Source of the DNA: Discostella pseudostelligera
Taxonomy: Eukaryota; Bacillariophyta; Thalassiosirophyceae; Thalassiosirales; Thalassiosiraceae
Direction of reading: 5' to 3'
DNA: 20,944 nucleotides
Assembly: GCA_036940085.1 (NCBI GenBank)
Contig: JALLBK010000715.1
Span: forward strand, 1 to 20,944
Under the pieces are notes generated by a model that worked only from the letters and a program-made list of their open reading frames with translations, was not told the DNA's origin and ran no database searches. Below are positions 19,131 through 20,944 of the stretch, one piece after another. Within the stretch, counting starts at the first letter, position 1. Every line of letters starts with the position of its first letter. Both the position numbers and the translations under genes were made by a program.

Positions 19131-20944
19131 CTATCCAACATGGGTTGCTCGGTGGGCAATATGGTAGGCTGGCGGATGATGTTTTGTGTGATAGTCTGCT
19201 ATGTTTGTCGTGCCCCTGTCCCAATGAAAGCGGAATTGGCCTTGTGCTTCTCAGCAGCGTAGCCAGTGAAGGCGCATCCAGATCATTTTAATTCTACGTT
19301 GGATGATCGTGTCATTGATGAATCCCGTGGCGGTAGAATTGTCGGTTTGGATGGGGCGATTTGGGTTGTTTCCATCCCATTTCCTCGAGTGCATTGCGGA
19401 GGGGTACCATTTCTCTTGTGGTGTTGTAGAGTGCTGCCAGTTCGGCCTCGGCGGCTGAGGCCATGACAAATTTGATAATTTGCAACATGGTGAGGACTGG
19501 TCCATTCTGTCTGGGGATGGGGTCATCATCTGAGAGGAAGATGTGCGCCCCGTCTCGACTGTGTGATCCTGGTTCCATGAGGAAGCTGGCGTCTGAGTGG
19601 GCGGCGAGTACCATGGAGCTGGATCGGTAGGTGATACCATCCTGTGGGTATGTGGCAACATAGTCCAGGAGTTGGTGTACTGCTTTCGCTGTGTTCTCTA
19701 TAGCTTTGGCTTGCTGGGAGCTGATGGTGCTGAGGGTGGCTAGGAGTTTGTTGTCTACTGCTCGGGCATAATAGAGAAGAGAGCCGATGACACCCTGGAT
19801 GCATTTGATACCTGCGGCGTCAAGGGGTGGGATGGTGTCGACGGACAAGTTGTTCTTTTGCTCCGTAAATGATTTCTTGATGGGCGTGCAGTGAATGTTG
19901 AGGTTTGTGTGGCCGTGGGTGATTGTATTTGAGGAGCATTTCGTCGATATATCCCTTCATGGAGAGACAACATGTGCGTTGTGGATAGTTCCATTCAATG
20001 TCGATTCCTGCGAATTTGGTGCCAGTCCAGTCAGTGGTGACTTTGTAGTCCTGCTTTAGTGCATCAAGGAGGTGGTCTGCATGGTGTTGTTGGACATATT
20101 GGATGCCAAAGTCATCGACGATAAGGACGAATGTTATTGGGCGCCACTTGTGAAGCCAGAGTCCTGGTGTGGTTGCACATTGGTAGTATCCGTGGGTGGC
20201 AAGTCGTTCCGTGAGGAGATTGTTTGCTAGTTTACCTGCTTGTTTAAGTCCGTATACTCCATTGTTAATTTCAAAGTATATCCATCCATTGTATTTGTAC
20301 TGCAATAGGTTGTATTCATCGATGAATTCTTGCGGAATGTTGGTGATTTTGATGCGTGCGTATTCTGGGCAGTCGAGCGGTGTGCCGAGGTAAAAGTTGG
20401 AGATGTCGAAGCATGCAAAACAGGCATCTGGCGTGGAGACGTTGCTGTTGAGTAGCAGTTTGACGGTTTTGATGGAGCCAGTTTTGGTGCCTGTGTCGCC
20501 AGGGTAGCAGATGCGATTGCCCCCGATAGTGATGCGTGTGCAGTTGGGATCTGCTTTTTGCGGTCGGATTTCACAAACTACGTGGGAGTAGGTGATGCCG
20601 CTTCGGTGGTCCAGTGGGATGTTGTGGTAGCGGATAGGTTTAAATGTATCGGTGCCATCAACCCGCTTTTTGGTGGGGTTGCTGGGATTGGTACCAATAC
20701 CTTGGCAGAGGCGTCCAAGTTCATTTGCGTATGATTCATCCCAGACTTTCTTGTACATAGGGTGGTGACGCAATTGTCAATGCTCCAACATATGTCCCAT
20801 TGCGGTGTCTAGGACAGGTGCTGTGATTGGGGTGTACTCGTCATGATTGTTGTCATTGCTGTGATCCTGTTCAGCCAGGAGGGTATAGTTATTGAACAGT
20901 GACTCTAGAAAGTAGTTGTAATTCGGTGATTACTGAATTAATGA
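19131..20944 (-). pseudogene. pol: Element 2 pol: RT and RNase H (broken, partial)
   Basis: Read right to left, a frame enters from the window edge, meets TGA at 20777, continues as RT to about 19850, shifts frame, continues as RNase H to about 19355, shifts again at a GGGG run (19353-19356), meets TGA at 19251 and ends at TAG 19131. RT motifs are CFDISNFYLGTP, NGVYGLKQAGK and LIVDDF, with both Asp of the catalytic box retained, unlike element 1. The connection domain contains SHDAAG-like text near LDAAGIKCIQGVIG and LYYARAVDN. RNase H carries HSDASFL and SAAEAELAALY. After the TGA at 19251 the same frame reads EAQGQFRFHWDRG and NIADYHTKHHP, the usual end of this protein class. The reading needs these repairs, so it is a pseudogene. 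Confidence 0.85.

Larger units (their letters stand above)
18379..20944 (-). mobile_element. Element 2: degenerate copia-like retroelement, 5' part beyond window
   Basis: The stretch carries RT and RNase H on the minus strand, a polypurine tract and LTR sequence. Its RT (NGVYGLKQAGKLANNLL, FVLIVDDFG) and RNase H (SDASFL, ASAAEAELAALYNTTREMVP) differ clearly from element 1, so it is another copia lineage. It is broken by two frameshifts and at least two in-frame TGA codons. Gag, protease and integrase would lie to the right of the window. Confidence 0.8.

Noticed and set aside
12220..20944. Elements 1 and 2 as parts of one element
   Set aside because: Both contain a complete RT and RNase H of different lineages (YGLKSSG versus YGLKQAG), so they are separate.

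Overview
This is a eukaryotic nuclear window, most likely from a diatom or a related stramenopile. The protein genes are interrupted by short GT-AG introns (80 to 246 bp), proteins carry long low-complexity Ser/Gln/Asn/His stretches, two of them begin with a secretory signal-like segment, and the right half holds Ty1/copia retroelements resembling the diatom CoDi type. The taxon is inferred from style and family resemblance; nothing in the window names the species.

The left half (1-11,400) holds four genes in alternating orientation. A 3-exon gene (255-4527, +) encodes a predicted 1367-residue protein with about six degenerate SH3b-like repeats. Convergent to it is an intronless gene (4731-6638, -) for a signal-peptide and membrane-segment protein of unknown function with a polyglutamine run. 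Between them is an exact 72-bp duplication around a single N, almost certainly an assembly scar. A shared upstream region of about 650 bp, with three copies of CAGCTGTCAA, separates that gene from a 4-exon gene (7289-9657, +) whose 606-residue product appears to carry two diverged DUF1415-like modules. Convergent to it is a 2-exon Rab GTPase gene (10419-11295, -) with Rab27-like motifs and a C-terminal CC.

The right half (about 11,800-20,944) is retrotransposon. Element 1 (about 11,910-18,378, -) is a degenerate but almost complete copia element with LTRs about 97% identical, a primer binding site, gag with an RGG-rich tail, and protease-integrase-RT-RNase H. Its gag and pol each stay in one frame for kilobases but are cut by eight or more in-frame stops, mostly TGA, with only one clear frameshift. 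Element 2 (18,379 to beyond the window end, -) is a different copia-like lineage with its own frameshifts and TGA stops, a polypurine tract and an LTR. Element 1 seems to be inserted inside the LTR of element 2, whose remainder may be at 11,799-11,909.

The host genes show no shared pathway: they are neighbours, not an operon. I see no unambiguous new multi-gene system. The best leads are the duplicated DUF1415-like protein, the SH3b-repeat protein, the nested retroelement with a biased nonsense pattern, and the RGG-tailed Gag.
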